Assembly (NCBI GenBank): GCA_937916085.1
Contig: CALGGO010000071.1
Span: 1-46,947 of the forward strand
Reading direction: 5' to 3'
Origin: an uncultured Prevotellaceae bacterium
Lineage (GTDB): Bacteria; Bacteroidota; Bacteroidia; Bacteroidales; Muribaculaceae
DNA length: 46,947 nucleotides
Shown: one piece after another, positions 31,033 to 38,600 of the stretch
How the letters are laid out: every line of letters starts with the position of its first letter
Numbering within the stretch: position 1 is the first letter of the stretch
The notes under the pieces: generated by a model
What the model saw: the letters and a program-made list of their open reading frames with translations, nothing else
Told to the model about the DNA's origin: nothing
Databases searched by the model: none
Position numbers and translations under genes: made by a program

Positions 31033-33015
31033 TTATAAATGTCGCCGTTTAGATACCGGTCGGTTTTCGTCATAGAAATTCTCTGGCTTCTCGGCTCTTG
31101 ATCCAGCGTGGGAGAGTTTGTTGTCCTCGATGACCTGCAGGCCTATGGCTCGGGTCATGAGGATGTCGTCGTGGCTGCCTTTGCGTGCGCCATAGCTTCT
31201 TCCGCTGCTCAAAATCTCGTAGTCAAGCATCTCATTCACAGCCTGATTATCGCGCTCGATGTAGGCGTGGTCGCGGATGTAGGCGGTGAGGTTGGCAATT
31301 GCCTCGTTCTTGGTCTTGACATTGGTGTGGAAGCCCGGCACTTTGCCCTTTGAGTCATTGTCGCGGTAGTAGAGGTGCGGATATCTCATGCCGATGTGCT
31401 TCAGGAGCGTTTCTCCCACCATGCTGTCGCTCTCTATGGAGTTGCTCTCAAACACCAGCAGGGCGTTGTTGTAGAACCGCGCTATCTGTGCCGCCTTCCA
31501 TGCCATCAGGTCCTTGTCGAGGTGCCCTCGCCATTGGGCGACCACCTCGGGGCGGCAGTCTTCGTTCTCGCCGGCGTCGTTGTGGGTGTCGAAGACGGCA
31601 ATCACCGACCAGTCGGCATCGACTCGGCAACCTCCCACATCCACGGCGACGAGATAACGGTAGCGATGGTTGCTTGACACAGGCATAGCCCACACCTGCA
31701 TGGCATTGCTGCCGAAGCCTTTCTCAAACCTTGCTCCAGCAACGGTCTTTGCGCCGTTTGCCACTATGTCGCCGCGTTGGCACTCGATAGTACAGGTGTG
31801 ACGCAGCGACTCCACCAGAATGGGGTCAAACACGTTGCGGCAGGTGGTGAGGAACGCCTCCACATCGGTGCCGGGAAACTCTGCCTGCATAAGCACATGG
31901 CTGGAATACTCCTTGCGCTTGTGGTGATACCAGTTGATTTGCTCGAGGGTGCAGCCGTCGTCCCACAAATCTTTTTCGTAGTCGTCGAGTTCCTCCACCA
32001 GCTTGGCGGCATCGGACACGCACAGTTGGTAGATTTCTATCTCGTGCCATGGCACAAACACTGGCGCTTTGTCGCTGTGACCGCTTTTTGCCCGCTGCCA
32101 CTCGCTATGGAAGTAGTTGCCCACGCCGTTGGCGGTCGATTCAAGCACGATCATCGTCATCGGCTCAAGTGGCACGGTGCCACTGATGGAGCGTATCAGG
32201 TCATCGGGCGAGTGCAGAGGGCTGTCGGGCCAGAACGCCACCTCGCTCAGGTGCGCCATCTTCACGTCGTAGCCGCGTACGGCGTCCTCGCTCTGCGCCG
32301 AGGCGGTGATAATCAGCGACTCGCTGCCGCTGAGCTGCTTCACGTTGCGGCTGCCCTCAAAGGTGACGAACCGAGGTCGCTCGCCGTCGGGAAAGAACTC
32401 CTTGGGGTAACGCCGCAGCACACGGCTGTACATGCTCTTGATGGCTGCCGACGTCTGTTGCAAGTGCCCGCAGATGAGGCTGTTCCAGTTTTTCTTGAGT
32501 ACGAGCTGAATCCATATCATGAAGATTTGGACCAATGTGGAGCCACCCCACTGACGAGCCTTGAGCATAATCAATCGCAACGGTTTGTTTGCCAACCGTT
32601 GCGACTCAAGAACTTTCAGGATCCGCCGTTGCGGGCGGTTGAGGACAAACTTCTTGAATTTTCCCGACATCTTGTCGAGAATCGTCACGCAAGTGGCGCA
32701 CCAGTATTCGAAGTCGTGCTTGATGCGCAGCAGTTGCCACTCATGAAAGGACATGGGCGGGGATTCTTTGAGCTCGGCCAACATCGATTCGGGAATCATA
32801 AACTCTTGGATATTGCCTTCGTCATCCTTGAAAGGGTAGGGCACACGGCTGTTGCAGCACCCAATGCCCAAGATAGGGTCGTAGGTGCTTTTTAGTGCAG
32901 CGTTGCGGCGCTCATTCTCTTCGAGAATCTCGTCGAGAGAGAGGGAGTCGATATCATGTACCACCTTATTATTACTAGCGTTAGGTGGCGATAGGTTTTG
33001 TTCTGTGTTTTCCAT
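31033..33015 (-). CDS. Phage terminase large subunit-like protein, orphan
   Basis: 660 residues. ATPase half: variant Walker A LKARQWGGST at ~151-160 (K-A-R-Q-x-G-x-S-T form), Walker B-like KMAHLSEVAF with Glu 258, and coupling motif LESTANG (~291). Nuclease half with an RNase H-type acidic triad: Asp 459 (LVAVDVGG), Glu 523 (VFESNS) and Asp 616 or 617 (GSHDDILM). TerL packages phage DNA into procapsids by ATP-driven translocation and cuts it. No small terminase, portal, protease or capsid gene is adjacent; neighbours are a secreted protein and tRNA-Ser. All key residues look intact, so it is not an obvious fossil. It may be a domesticated or GTA-like component, or the last gene of a lost prophage at the tRNA. 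Confidence 0.75.
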   Translation of the reverse strand: MENTEQNLSPPNASNNKVVHDIDSLSLDEILEENERRNAALKSTYDPILGIGCCNSRVPYPFKDDEGNIQEFMIPESMLAELKESPPMSFHEWQLLRIKHDFEYWCATCVTILDKMSGKFKKFVLNRPQRRILKVLESQRLANKPLRLIMLKARQWGGSTLVQIFMIWIQLVLKKNWNSLICGHLQQTSAAIKSMYSRVLRRYPKEFFPDGERPRFVTFEGSRNVKQLSGSESLIITASAQSEDAVRGYDVKMAHLSEVAFWPDSPLHSPDDLIRSISGTVPLEPMTMIVLESTANGVGNYFHSEWQRAKSGHSDKAPVFVPWHEIEIYQLCVSDAAKLVEELDDYEKDLWDDGCTLEQINWYHHKRKEYSSHVLMQAEFPGTDVEAFLTTCRNVFDPILVESLRHTCTIECQRGDIVANGAKTVAGARFEKGFGSNAMQVWAMPVSSNHRYRYLVAVDVGGCRVDADWSVIAVFDTHNDAGENEDCRPEVVAQWRGHLDKDLMAWKAAQIARFYNNALLVFESNSIESDSMVGETLLKHIGMRYPHLYYRDNDSKGKVPGFHTNVKTKNEAIANLTAYIRDHAYIERDNQAVNEMLDYEILSSGRSYGARKGSHDDILMTRAIGLQVIEDNKLSHAGSRAEKPENFYDENRPVSKRRHL

Positions 33016-33148
33016 GACCGCAAAGAAACAACGATAGCAGACAGGAAAACAATATTAAAAAACAGAATTATTAGAGTGCTTTAGGTGTTGATAGATAGGT
33101 GGTTGCAAGCAAAAGCAAGGGAGGGGATAAAATATTTTTCAAAAAAAA

Positions 33149-33180
33149 TTTGGCAGATAACAAAAAAAGCACTAATTTTG
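33149..33180 (+). promoter_or_regulatory. Promoter of tRNA-Ser
   Basis: TTTG at 33149-33152 and TAATTTTG at 33173-33180, 20 nt apart; the tRNA starts 39 nt after the -7 box. Confidence 0.75.
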
Positions 33181-33218
33181 CACTCGCTTAGTGAAAAACT
33201 TTCAGCACTAATGGCACT

Positions 33219-33308
33219 GGAGAGGTGGGTGAGTGGCTGAAACCAGCAGTTTGCTAAACTGCCGTAGGGGTAACTCTACCGCAAGTTCGAATCTTGTCCT
33301 CTCCGCCA
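33219..33308 (+). tRNA. tRNA-Ser (anticodon GCT), CCA encoded
   Basis: Acceptor GGAGAGG (33219-33225) pairs with CCTCTCC (33298-33304), discriminator G, encoded CCA at 33306-33308. Anticodon stem-loop cagtttGCTaaactg gives anticodon GCU (AGC/AGU codons). A long variable arm (about 33262-33280) and T arm with GTTCGAATC confirm a class II serine tRNA. Confidence 0.95.
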
Positions 33309-33318
33309 TTCAAGCATG

Positions 33319-33349
33319 AAACGGTCTCGACGAAAGTCGAGACCGTTTT
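33319..33349 (+). terminator. Terminator of tRNA-Ser
   Basis: AAACGGTCTCGAC (33319-33331), GAAA loop, GTCGAGACCGTTT and a further T: 13-bp perfect stem 10 nt after the CCA. Confidence 0.9.
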
Positions 33350-33381
33350 CTATTTTGACTTCGTGGTAAGCTTGCTTAGCA

Positions 33382-33615
33382 ATGAGGATAAGACAGAAAA
33401 CGATGTGCGCCTATTGGCACCTTATCGTTCTAGAAAATCCAGCCACTGAAAAAGAACTGAAACAATTTAATAACGGTTTTTCTATAGTGGGCAAATATGA
33501 AAACCATTTGAAATTTGTTGCATGGCAAGAGATTGTAACTAAAGCTGAAGATTGTGGGTTTGATAAGGAACATATCAAACAGTTTCAAGAAAAGTATTTA
33601 GTTTATTCAGAATGA
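33382..33615 (+). CDS. Small hypothetical protein (77 aa)
   Basis: I do not recognise it. It starts MRIRQKTMCAYWHLIVLENP; Met 8 is an alternative start. Predicted as a small alpha/beta protein (WHLIVLENPATEKELKQF, then KFVAWQEIVTKAEDCGFDKE). It has no close promoter of its own and lies 33 bp past the tRNA terminator. Its stop overlaps by 4 nt the ATG of a broken phosphoesterase gene, so both were once an operon. It may be a remnant of a larger gene. Confidence 0.4.
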   Translation: MRIRQKTMCAYWHLIVLENPATEKELKQFNNGFSIVGKYENHLKFVAWQEIVTKAEDCGFDKEHIKQFQEKYLVYSE

Positions 33616-33803
33616 CTCTTCTCCACATCAGTGACACACATGGGTTGCATGGTAGGTTGGGAGCGTAGCCTCCAGCCGATGTGCTTGTGCATAGCGGCGA
33701 CTTCACCCAAAGTGGCACGAAGACTGAGGTGCTTGATTTCTTCAACTGGTTCTTTGCAATGCCCTACACCCACAAAATCCTTGTAGTAGGCGATATTTTA
33801 TAA
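33612..33803 (+). pseudogene. Metallophosphoesterase, truncated and interrupted
   Basis: The frame starts MTLLHISDTHGLHGRLGA, hits TAG at codon 19, and continues in the same frame PPADVLVHSGDFTQSGTKTE, VLDFFNWFFAMPYTHKILVVGD before stopping where GNHD of the calcineurin-like phosphoesterase motif should follow. The D-x-H (SDTH) and GD motifs are intact, but the remaining ~60 percent of the protein is missing. Confidence 0.7.
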
Positions 33804-33914
33804 AAAACACATCTTCTCATGACTTTTCGTAGTAACTCTTTTTGATGGAATAATGTATTTTCACAGATTAAGTAATAAATAATTCGGTATTTTCGCAGGT
33901 TTTATAAGAAAAAA

Positions 33915-33946
33915 TTTGTTCAGATGAAAGATAGTGACTATATTTG
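33915..33946 (+). promoter_or_regulatory. Promoter of the AbiE-type operon
   Basis: TTTG at 33915-33918 and TATATTTG at 33939-33946 with 20 nt between them: full consensus. Confidence 0.75.
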
Positions 33947-33947
33947 C

Positions 33948-33972
33948 ACCGAAATATTTGAGATATTTCGGT
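33948..33972. promoter_or_regulatory. Palindromic operator at the AbiE-type promoter
   Basis: ACCGAAATAT (33948-33957), TTGAG, ATATTTCGGT (33963-33972): a perfect 10-bp inverted repeat beginning 2 nt after the -7 box and covering the transcription start. AbiEi antitoxins are known to bind inverted repeats in their own promoter, so this is the likely autoregulatory site. Confidence 0.6.
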
Positions 33973-33999
33973 ATTAAATTATGTTAATTATTTCTCTGA

Positions 34000-34599
34000 A
34001 TGACTATTAAAGAGCAGATATTGAGCAGAATTAGGCGTAGTAAAAACCAAGTTGTTTTTGTTATCAGCGACTTTACGGATTTAGGGTCACCCGAAACAGT
34101 TCGAAAGGTGTTCCTCCAAGCATGTATTTCTGGAGATTTATATCGCGTTGCTCATGGCATATATGTAAAGCCGGTGATGTCGCAGTTTGGCATTGTGCCA
34201 CCATCGCTTGAAATTATTGCCGAGGAAATTGCTAAGCGTGACCATGCCCAAATTCTGGCGACCGGAAGCACTGCAGCAAATTTGGTGGGATTAAGCACGC
34301 AAGTACCCATGAACTTGTCATACTTGACCAGCGGCTCGACACGCATAATTCCAATCGGCAATCGAAGCATCACTTTTCGTCATGCTTCTCCTCGCAATTT
34401 CGCTACGGTAGGCAAAGCGGTTCCTTTATTGACGCAAGCCCTCAAAGAGGTTGGGAAAGATGCTATTGGCGACAATGAGTTGGGACTTATCCGCCAATTT
34501 GTCGAAAACCATCCCGAAGCGAAGCTCGGGCAAGATTTGCTTCTTGCCCCTCAATGGGTTCAACAAATCATTAAAAAAGCGCTTAAAACAAAGATATGA
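34000..34599 (+). CDS. AbiEi-type antitoxin (DUF6088-like) of a type IV toxin-antitoxin pair
   Basis: 199 residues. N-terminal winged-helix segment (~1-60: KEQILSRIRRSKNQVVFVIS, SPETVRKVFLQACISGDLYR, GIYVKP) and a C-terminal domain (~75-199) with ATGSTAANLVGLSTQVP and the strand YLTSGSTRIIPIGNRSITF typical of AbiEi-like antitoxins. The protein binds its own promoter and antagonises the partner nucleotidyltransferase without direct contact in the known S. agalactiae system. Stop and next start overlap (ATGA at 34596-34599), the usual arrangement. Base composition is lower in GC than the surrounding core genes, consistent with an accessory patch next to the tRNA. Confidence 0.8.
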   Translation: MTIKEQILSRIRRSKNQVVFVISDFTDLGSPETVRKVFLQACISGDLYRVAHGIYVKPVMSQFGIVPPSLEIIAEEIAKRDHAQILATGSTAANLVGLSTQVPMNLSYLTSGSTRIIPIGNRSITFRHASPRNFATVGKAVPLLTQALKEVGKDAIGDNELGLIRQFVENHPEAKLGQDLLLAPQWVQQIIKKALKTKI

Positions 34600-35609
34600 A
34601 ACACTGGCAACAATATAGTGAACAAGAGAGGTTGCAACTGCTTGACATTGTTGCAGCGCAAAAAGGTCTGCCACGAATAGCGATTGAGAAAGATTGGTGG
34701 GTGACAATGACGCTGAAAGCATTGTCTACAACTCAATTTTCACACCTGATGTCATTCAAAGGTGGCACTTCCTTATCCAAAGGTTGGAACTTGATTAGCC
34801 GATTCAGCGAGGATATAGATATTGCATTGCGCCGTGAAGACCGTTTCGCCATATCATCCACGTCTAAAAATCAGATGGCAAAGGCTCGCCGTGTGGCAAG
34901 ACATTATATTGTAAGAGAATTGCCCAGCGAATTGGAACTAGCTTTGTCTGCTTTAGGTGTAACAGGCTTTTCTGTTATTCCCGAATTATCAAGAAACAAA
35001 GGCGGTGAAATGGTTGAGTTGCGTGCTACTACCCATCCGTCCACAATATTTGTGAACTATCAATCGGTAATGCCGGAACTATCGGATTACATTACGCCGC
35101 AAGTCAAGATTGAATTTAGCTGTCTGTCAATGGATGAGCCTGTTGAACAAAAGCTGTTGAACACATTCATCAGCGAGGTGGTACCCACTGCCGATGAAGT
35201 ATCAGTAGAATTTTTGACGGTTATCCCAAAAAGAACATTCTTTGAAAAGATATTCTTGCTCCATGAGGAATTCCAAAAGGAAAAGCCGCGCAGTTATAGG
35301 ATGTCACGACATCTTTATGACATTGAGAAACTGATGAATACGTCTTTTGGAGAAGACGCTTTGACCGACAGAACTTTATACGAAGCCATAGTTGCCCATC
35401 GAGCAACCTTCAATAACATTAAGGGAATAGACTATTCGCTTCATGCTCCACAAACAATCAGCATCATACCGCCCGAGAGGGTTAATAAAGCATGGAAGGA
35501 TGATTATGAAGCGATGTGCAGAGATTTCATCTATGATACATCACCTTTGTCATTTGATGATTTGCTTCAGAAAATCGGAATTTTGCAAAACAAGATTAGA
35601 TTATTGTAA
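34596..35609 (+). CDS. AbiEii/AbiGii-family nucleotidyltransferase toxin
   Basis: 337 residues. Motif FKGGTSLSKGW at ~54-64 and FSEDIDIALRRE at ~70-81 are the GS...DxD nucleotidyltransferase core of AbiEii-like toxins; IAIEKDWWVTMTLKALS (~28-44) and the C-terminal KPRSYRMSRHLYDIEKLM (~236-253) complete the family pattern. The known AbiEii-type toxins stop growth, some by adding nucleotides to tRNA acceptor ends, and give phage defence by abortive infection. All active-site residues look intact. It follows the antitoxin with a 4-nt overlap. No terminator is seen directly after; an inverted 13-bp repeat with the truA end is nearby. Confidence 0.88.
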   Translation: MKHWQQYSEQERLQLLDIVAAQKGLPRIAIEKDWWVTMTLKALSTTQFSHLMSFKGGTSLSKGWNLISRFSEDIDIALRREDRFAISSTSKNQMAKARRVARHYIVRELPSELELALSALGVTGFSVIPELSRNKGGEMVELRATTHPSTIFVNYQSVMPELSDYITPQVKIEFSCLSMDEPVEQKLLNTFISEVVPTADEVSVEFLTVIPKRTFFEKIFLLHEEFQKEKPRSYRMSRHLYDIEKLMNTSFGEDALTDRTLYEAIVAHRATFNNIKGIDYSLHAPQTISIIPPERVNKAWKDDYEAMCRDFIYDTSPLSFDDLLQKIGILQNKIRLL

Positions 35610-35669
35610 TGCTCTGCTGTCGCTGTAGGATATATGAAGACAGATCGTTTTGAGGAGCTTATTAAAGCT

Positions 35670-35779
35670 AAATCGGTCATTAGGCAGCGATAAGTTGTTC
35701 AAAAGCCATGAGGCACGAATTAGGCTTTTGGAGAATTTAAAAGTCTTAAGAAATACGCTAGCGATTTAATGACCGATTT
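35670..35779. repeat. Inverted 13-bp repeat (AAATCGGTCATTA) spanning the truA 3' end
   Basis: AAATCGGTCATTA at 35670-35682 and its complement at 35767-35779 frame a 110-bp segment; inside it CAAAAGCC (35700-35707) and GGCTTTTG (35723-35730) form a second hairpin. The right arm encodes the last residues of TruA (QIGH). A third copy of the 12-mer is at 40284-40295. Confidence 0.7.
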
Positions 35780-36551
35780 GGGATAAATGAATCAAGTCGT
35801 AGGGATATTTCACGTCCCAGAGGAATAGGGCGTGGGCGGGCATGGAAGTGCCGGCGGCGCAGCGGTCTTTCTTCTCGATGATGCGGCAAAAGTCTTCTAC
35901 TGTGATTTTGTGGTTACCCACATCGACGAGCGTTCCCACGATGGCACGCACCATGTTGCGCAAGAAACGGTCGGCGGTAATGGTAAACGCCCATTGCTCC
36001 ACATTGGCGTCAAGCGGTGGCTCGCAGCGCTCCCATTGCGCCTCGGTGATGTGGCAGTTGTTGGTTTTCACATCGGTGTGCAGCTTGCTGAACGAAGTGA
36101 AGTCCTCATAGTCCATGAGGTGCCGTGCCGCCTCATTCATCATCTCAAAGTCGAGGTGCGGGTTGCACTGCCAGCTCAGTGAGCGCAGCAGCGGCGACTT
36201 GCCGGTGTGGGCAAAGTAGCGGTAGGTGCGGCTTGTGGCGTCGAAGCGAGCATGCGCGCTGTCATGCACCGCTATCACGTCGTGGATGGCGATGTCCTGA
36301 GGCAAGATGCCGTTGAGGCTGCGCACCAGCAGCGGCGGGTTAGCGATGGGCTGCTCGGTGTCGAAGTGAGCATACATGGTGGTGGCGTTCACGCCAGCGT
36401 CGGTACGGCCCGCTCCGGTGATGGGCGTGTCGTGGCGCAGCACCATCGCCAAAGCCTTCTCAATAGTCTCCTGCACACTTACGTCGCTGGGCTGAATCTG
36501 CCATCCGTGATAGGCGGCACCCTGAAATGATATTTTTAGGAAATAGCGCAT
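35766..36551 (-). CDS. truA: tRNA pseudouridine synthase A
   Basis: 261 residues, normal length. Starts MRYFLKISFQGAAYHGWQIQ; catalytic Asp 51 in AGRTDAGV; ARFDATSRTYRYF at ~102-114 and DRFLRNMVRAIVGTLVDVG at ~193-212 are conserved family segments. It makes pseudouridine at positions 38-40 of tRNA anticodon stems. The start is at the edge of a short heptamer array, and it precedes (in transcription order it follows) the esterase gene with only 32 bp between them; the two probably share a transcript. Confidence 0.95.
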   Translation of the reverse strand: MRYFLKISFQGAAYHGWQIQPSDVSVQETIEKALAMVLRHDTPITGAGRTDAGVNATTMYAHFDTEQPIANPPLLVRSLNGILPQDIAIHDVIAVHDSAHARFDATSRTYRYFAHTGKSPLLRSLSWQCNPHLDFEMMNEAARHLMDYEDFTSFSKLHTDVKTNNCHITEAQWERCEPPLDANVEQWAFTITADRFLRNMVRAIVGTLVDVGNHKITVEDFCRIIEKKDRCAAGTSMPAHALFLWDVKYPYDLIHLSQIGH

Positions 36552-36559
36552 GGCTTTTT

Positions 36560-36587
36560 AGTTCATAGTTCACAGTTCATAGTTCAG
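36560..36587. repeat. Heptanucleotide array (AGTTCAT/AGTTCAC)
   Basis: Four consecutive 7-bp words, agttcat, agttcac, agttcat and agttcag, fill the gap between the esterase stop and the truA start. Confidence 0.85.
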
Positions 36588-37504
36588 TTCTCGGTTGACA
36601 AGATGAACTTCAGCGGGTAGTGGAGACGTTGTGCCCAGAAGGTCTCGTTGTGGTCGTGGCCGCAAAAAACACGGTCCATGAAATGCTCACTGTCCCAACC
36701 CAGGTTCTGTATCATCTTGACTGTCTTGTATTCATGGGGAATGTACTGGCTGTCATATCCGGCATCACCACAGTCCATGTAGAGGAGGCAGGTGTTGGAC
36801 TCGGGGAGCTTGGCTTTCACATAGTTGCGGAAGCCAGCAGCCCACGCCTCGCTGTTGAACTTGGGGTTAAAGAAATTCATCGACAGGTGGGTGGACATGC
36901 ACACCGCGCCGCCAAACACCTGAGGATACTCACACAGCGCATACATCGAGATGAGTCCTCCCATGCTCGACCCCATCACAAAGGTGTGCTCACGCGTGGT
37001 CAACGGCTTGTAGCGGCGGTCGATAAATGGCTTTACCTCCTCGACGAGGAAGCGCAGATACTCGTCGCCCTTATAGAAGCTCACGTCAACGTCGGCACGC
37101 AGGTCTTCGGGCACATATTCATAGCATTTTGTGGGGAAATAGTCGTTGAGACGATTCTTGGTGTTGTCAATACCCACAACGATGCATCGCCTCATCTTGC
37201 CTTCGGCGATGAGCCGTCCCATCACCTCATCGACTTGCCACTCCTGCTTGTTCCATGTAGTGGTGGCGTCGAAAAGCATCTGGCCGTCGTGCATATACAG
37301 CACATCGCAGGGCTCGCCCATGACATACCCATCGGGTAGCCACACGGTAACGTTACGTGCCTCAATGTATTGTGACTTGAGCTGAGGAAAAAACTCTAGC
37401 CTTCCCATGCTCACCTGCTGTGGCGCCTCGGCTGGCTCCTGCGCCAGCATCGCCATTGTGCAACCCATAATTGCAAACACTAACGATATAACAATATTTT
37501 TCAT
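36584..37504 (-). CDS. Secreted esterase of the alpha/beta hydrolase (esterase D / CE1-like) family
   Basis: 306 residues from MKNIVIS (an upstream in-frame ATG at 37546 would bury the signal peptide). Signal peptide ends ~MLAQ (22). Family pattern: VTVWLPDGYVMGEPCDVLYM with HDGQ, nucleophile Ser 180 in VMGSSMGG, acidic residue in MDCGDAG (~244-247) and His 283 in CGHDHNETFWAQRL. Related proteins cut ester bonds of siderophores, feruloylated xylans or acyl groups; the substrate is unknown. A -7 box TATTTTTG at 37526-37533 (minus) lies 22 bp upstream without a good -33. Downstream truA follows after 32 bp. Confidence 0.82.
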   Translation of the reverse strand: MKNIVISLVFAIMGCTMAMLAQEPAEAPQQVSMGRLEFFPQLKSQYIEARNVTVWLPDGYVMGEPCDVLYMHDGQMLFDATTTWNKQEWQVDEVMGRLIAEGKMRRCIVVGIDNTKNRLNDYFPTKCYEYVPEDLRADVDVSFYKGDEYLRFLVEEVKPFIDRRYKPLTTREHTFVMGSSMGGLISMYALCEYPQVFGGAVCMSTHLSMNFFNPKFNSEAWAAGFRNYVKAKLPESNTCLLYMDCGDAGYDSQYIPHEYKTVKMIQNLGWDSEHFMDRVFCGHDHNETFWAQRLHYPLKFILSTEN

Positions 37505-37571
37505 AGCTTTTTCATATTTGTGATGCAAAAATAGTAAAAAATTCAATCGTTCATATTATATTTGCAAAATT

Positions 37572-37755
37572 ATTAAGGTGGGTTCTATAAATTCCTAAAA
37601 TGTTTTTTGTTGTTTCGGTCATATTATTTATCTTTTTGGCATCTTTTGTCTCAAATTCTTGAACTGTAGCTCGCTACTATTTCGCGTATTTGACACAAAA
37701 CGTGCTCAAAAATCTAAAACAATCTGACTCGAGCAAGTTATAGAACCCACCTTAA
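37572..37755. mobile_element. MITE-like element with 18-bp perfect terminal inverted repeats
   Basis: Left end TTAAGGTGGGTTCTATAA (37572-37589), right end the exact complement (37738-37755); total 184 bp, no coding capacity. The outer TTAA may be a target-site duplication, leaving 14-bp repeats AAGGTGGGTTCTAT-type. The inside is AT-rich with diverged IS-like ends. It sits between the esterase promoter region and the lipoprotein gene 45 bp further on. Confidence 0.75.
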
Positions 37756-37799
37756 TGACATAGACCAAATATTATGTTTAACTAAAAATAGCAACAATC

Positions 37800-38501
37800 A
37801 TGAAGAAAAATCGCTTATTATGGATTTTGATGCTGGCGTTAATTGTTCCTGCGCTGGTGTTGAGTGGCTGCAAGAATAAGAAATACCACTTAGACGACGA
37901 TGAGGACGAAGACAGCACTGAGCAGGTGGAAAGTGACGACTCCGACTCCAAGAAAGAGAAGAAACTCATCTATGGGGAGTACAGACTTGACAATGAGAGT
38001 TTTGAGGCTTTCTTCGGGGAAGACATCGAACAGTCGGTAAAGGAGCAAGGTGCCAACCTCGACATTTTAACAAGCTTCAACTTCAACGACGATGACGATC
38101 TTGACGTTGAAATGGTGTATAATGCGTCAATCTATTTTCAAGAGATTCGCAATACCTTGAAATTCAACATAATGATTGGCGCTACAGGAAAATGGCATCA
38201 CGACCAGGACCTCAAGCAGCTCACCGTCTCTATCGATGACCTGAAAGTAAATGATGTGGATTTCTCTTTTGCCAAAGAAGATGCCACCACCCGTGAAATC
38301 ATGAGGCAACTCGGTGGCGAAGAGGGCTTGAAGCAGCAGATGATGAAAGAAATGAACATAGAAGACGAGATGGAGAAAGTGAAAAAGACACAAGTCTTTA
38401 CCGTTACACGACTCCAGCCCGATGGGTTCACCATCAAACCTCTCGACAGCGACAAGAGAGTGAAATTTGAGAAAGTTGATATGGAGGAAGAAGTGGATTA
38501 A
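37800..38501 (+). CDS. Lipoprotein of unknown function, acidic (233 aa)
   Basis: Signal peptide with lipobox LSGC (Cys 24). After the Cys comes a basic patch KNKK and a very acidic linker (DDDEDEDSTEQVESDDSDS, ~33-51), then a globular domain (~58-233) with GEYRLDNESFEAFFGEDIEQ, beta strands around FNIMIGATGKWHHDQDLKQLTVSIDD and ending KRVKFEKVDMEEEVD. I do not recognise the family; the layout resembles Bacteroidales lipoproteins with a lipocalin-like or DUF-type beta sandwich. The promoter is uncertain: a TATATTTG box (37556-37563) lies on the far side of the MITE, whose insertion would have placed about 185 bp in its leader. Confidence 0.7.
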   Translation: MKKNRLLWILMLALIVPALVLSGCKNKKYHLDDDEDEDSTEQVESDDSDSKKEKKLIYGEYRLDNESFEAFFGEDIEQSVKEQGANLDILTSFNFNDDDDLDVEMVYNASIYFQEIRNTLKFNIMIGATGKWHHDQDLKQLTVSIDDLKVNDVDFSFAKEDATTREIMRQLGGEEGLKQQMMKEMNIEDEMEKVKKTQVFTVTRLQPDGFTIKPLDSDKRVKFEKVDMEEEVD

Positions 38502-38522
38502 GAACCATTACAAGCACATAAC

Positions 38523-38565
38523 AAAATCACCCCAAGAGCTCTGCAGTTCCTGGGGTGATTTTTTT
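38523..38565 (+). terminator. Terminator of the lipoprotein gene
   Basis: AAAATCACCCCA (38523-38534) pairs with TGGGGTGATTTT (from 38551), followed by more T. It also faces the convergent gene ending at 38601. Confidence 0.85.
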
Positions 38566-38600
38566 AGTTGCGTTAACGGCAAGAGTGGCTAGCAATAGTG

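Noticed and set aside
31033..33308. Complete prophage at tRNA-Ser
   Set aside because: Only the terminase is present: no integrase, capsid, portal, tail or lysis genes.
33219..35640. Duplicate of the tRNA-Ser 3' end as an att site
   Set aside because: I looked for the final CTCTCCGCCA-type segment downstream and did not find a convincing second copy in the window.
37572..37755. Full insertion sequence
   Set aside because: Only 184 bp without any transposase ORF; described as a MITE-like element instead.
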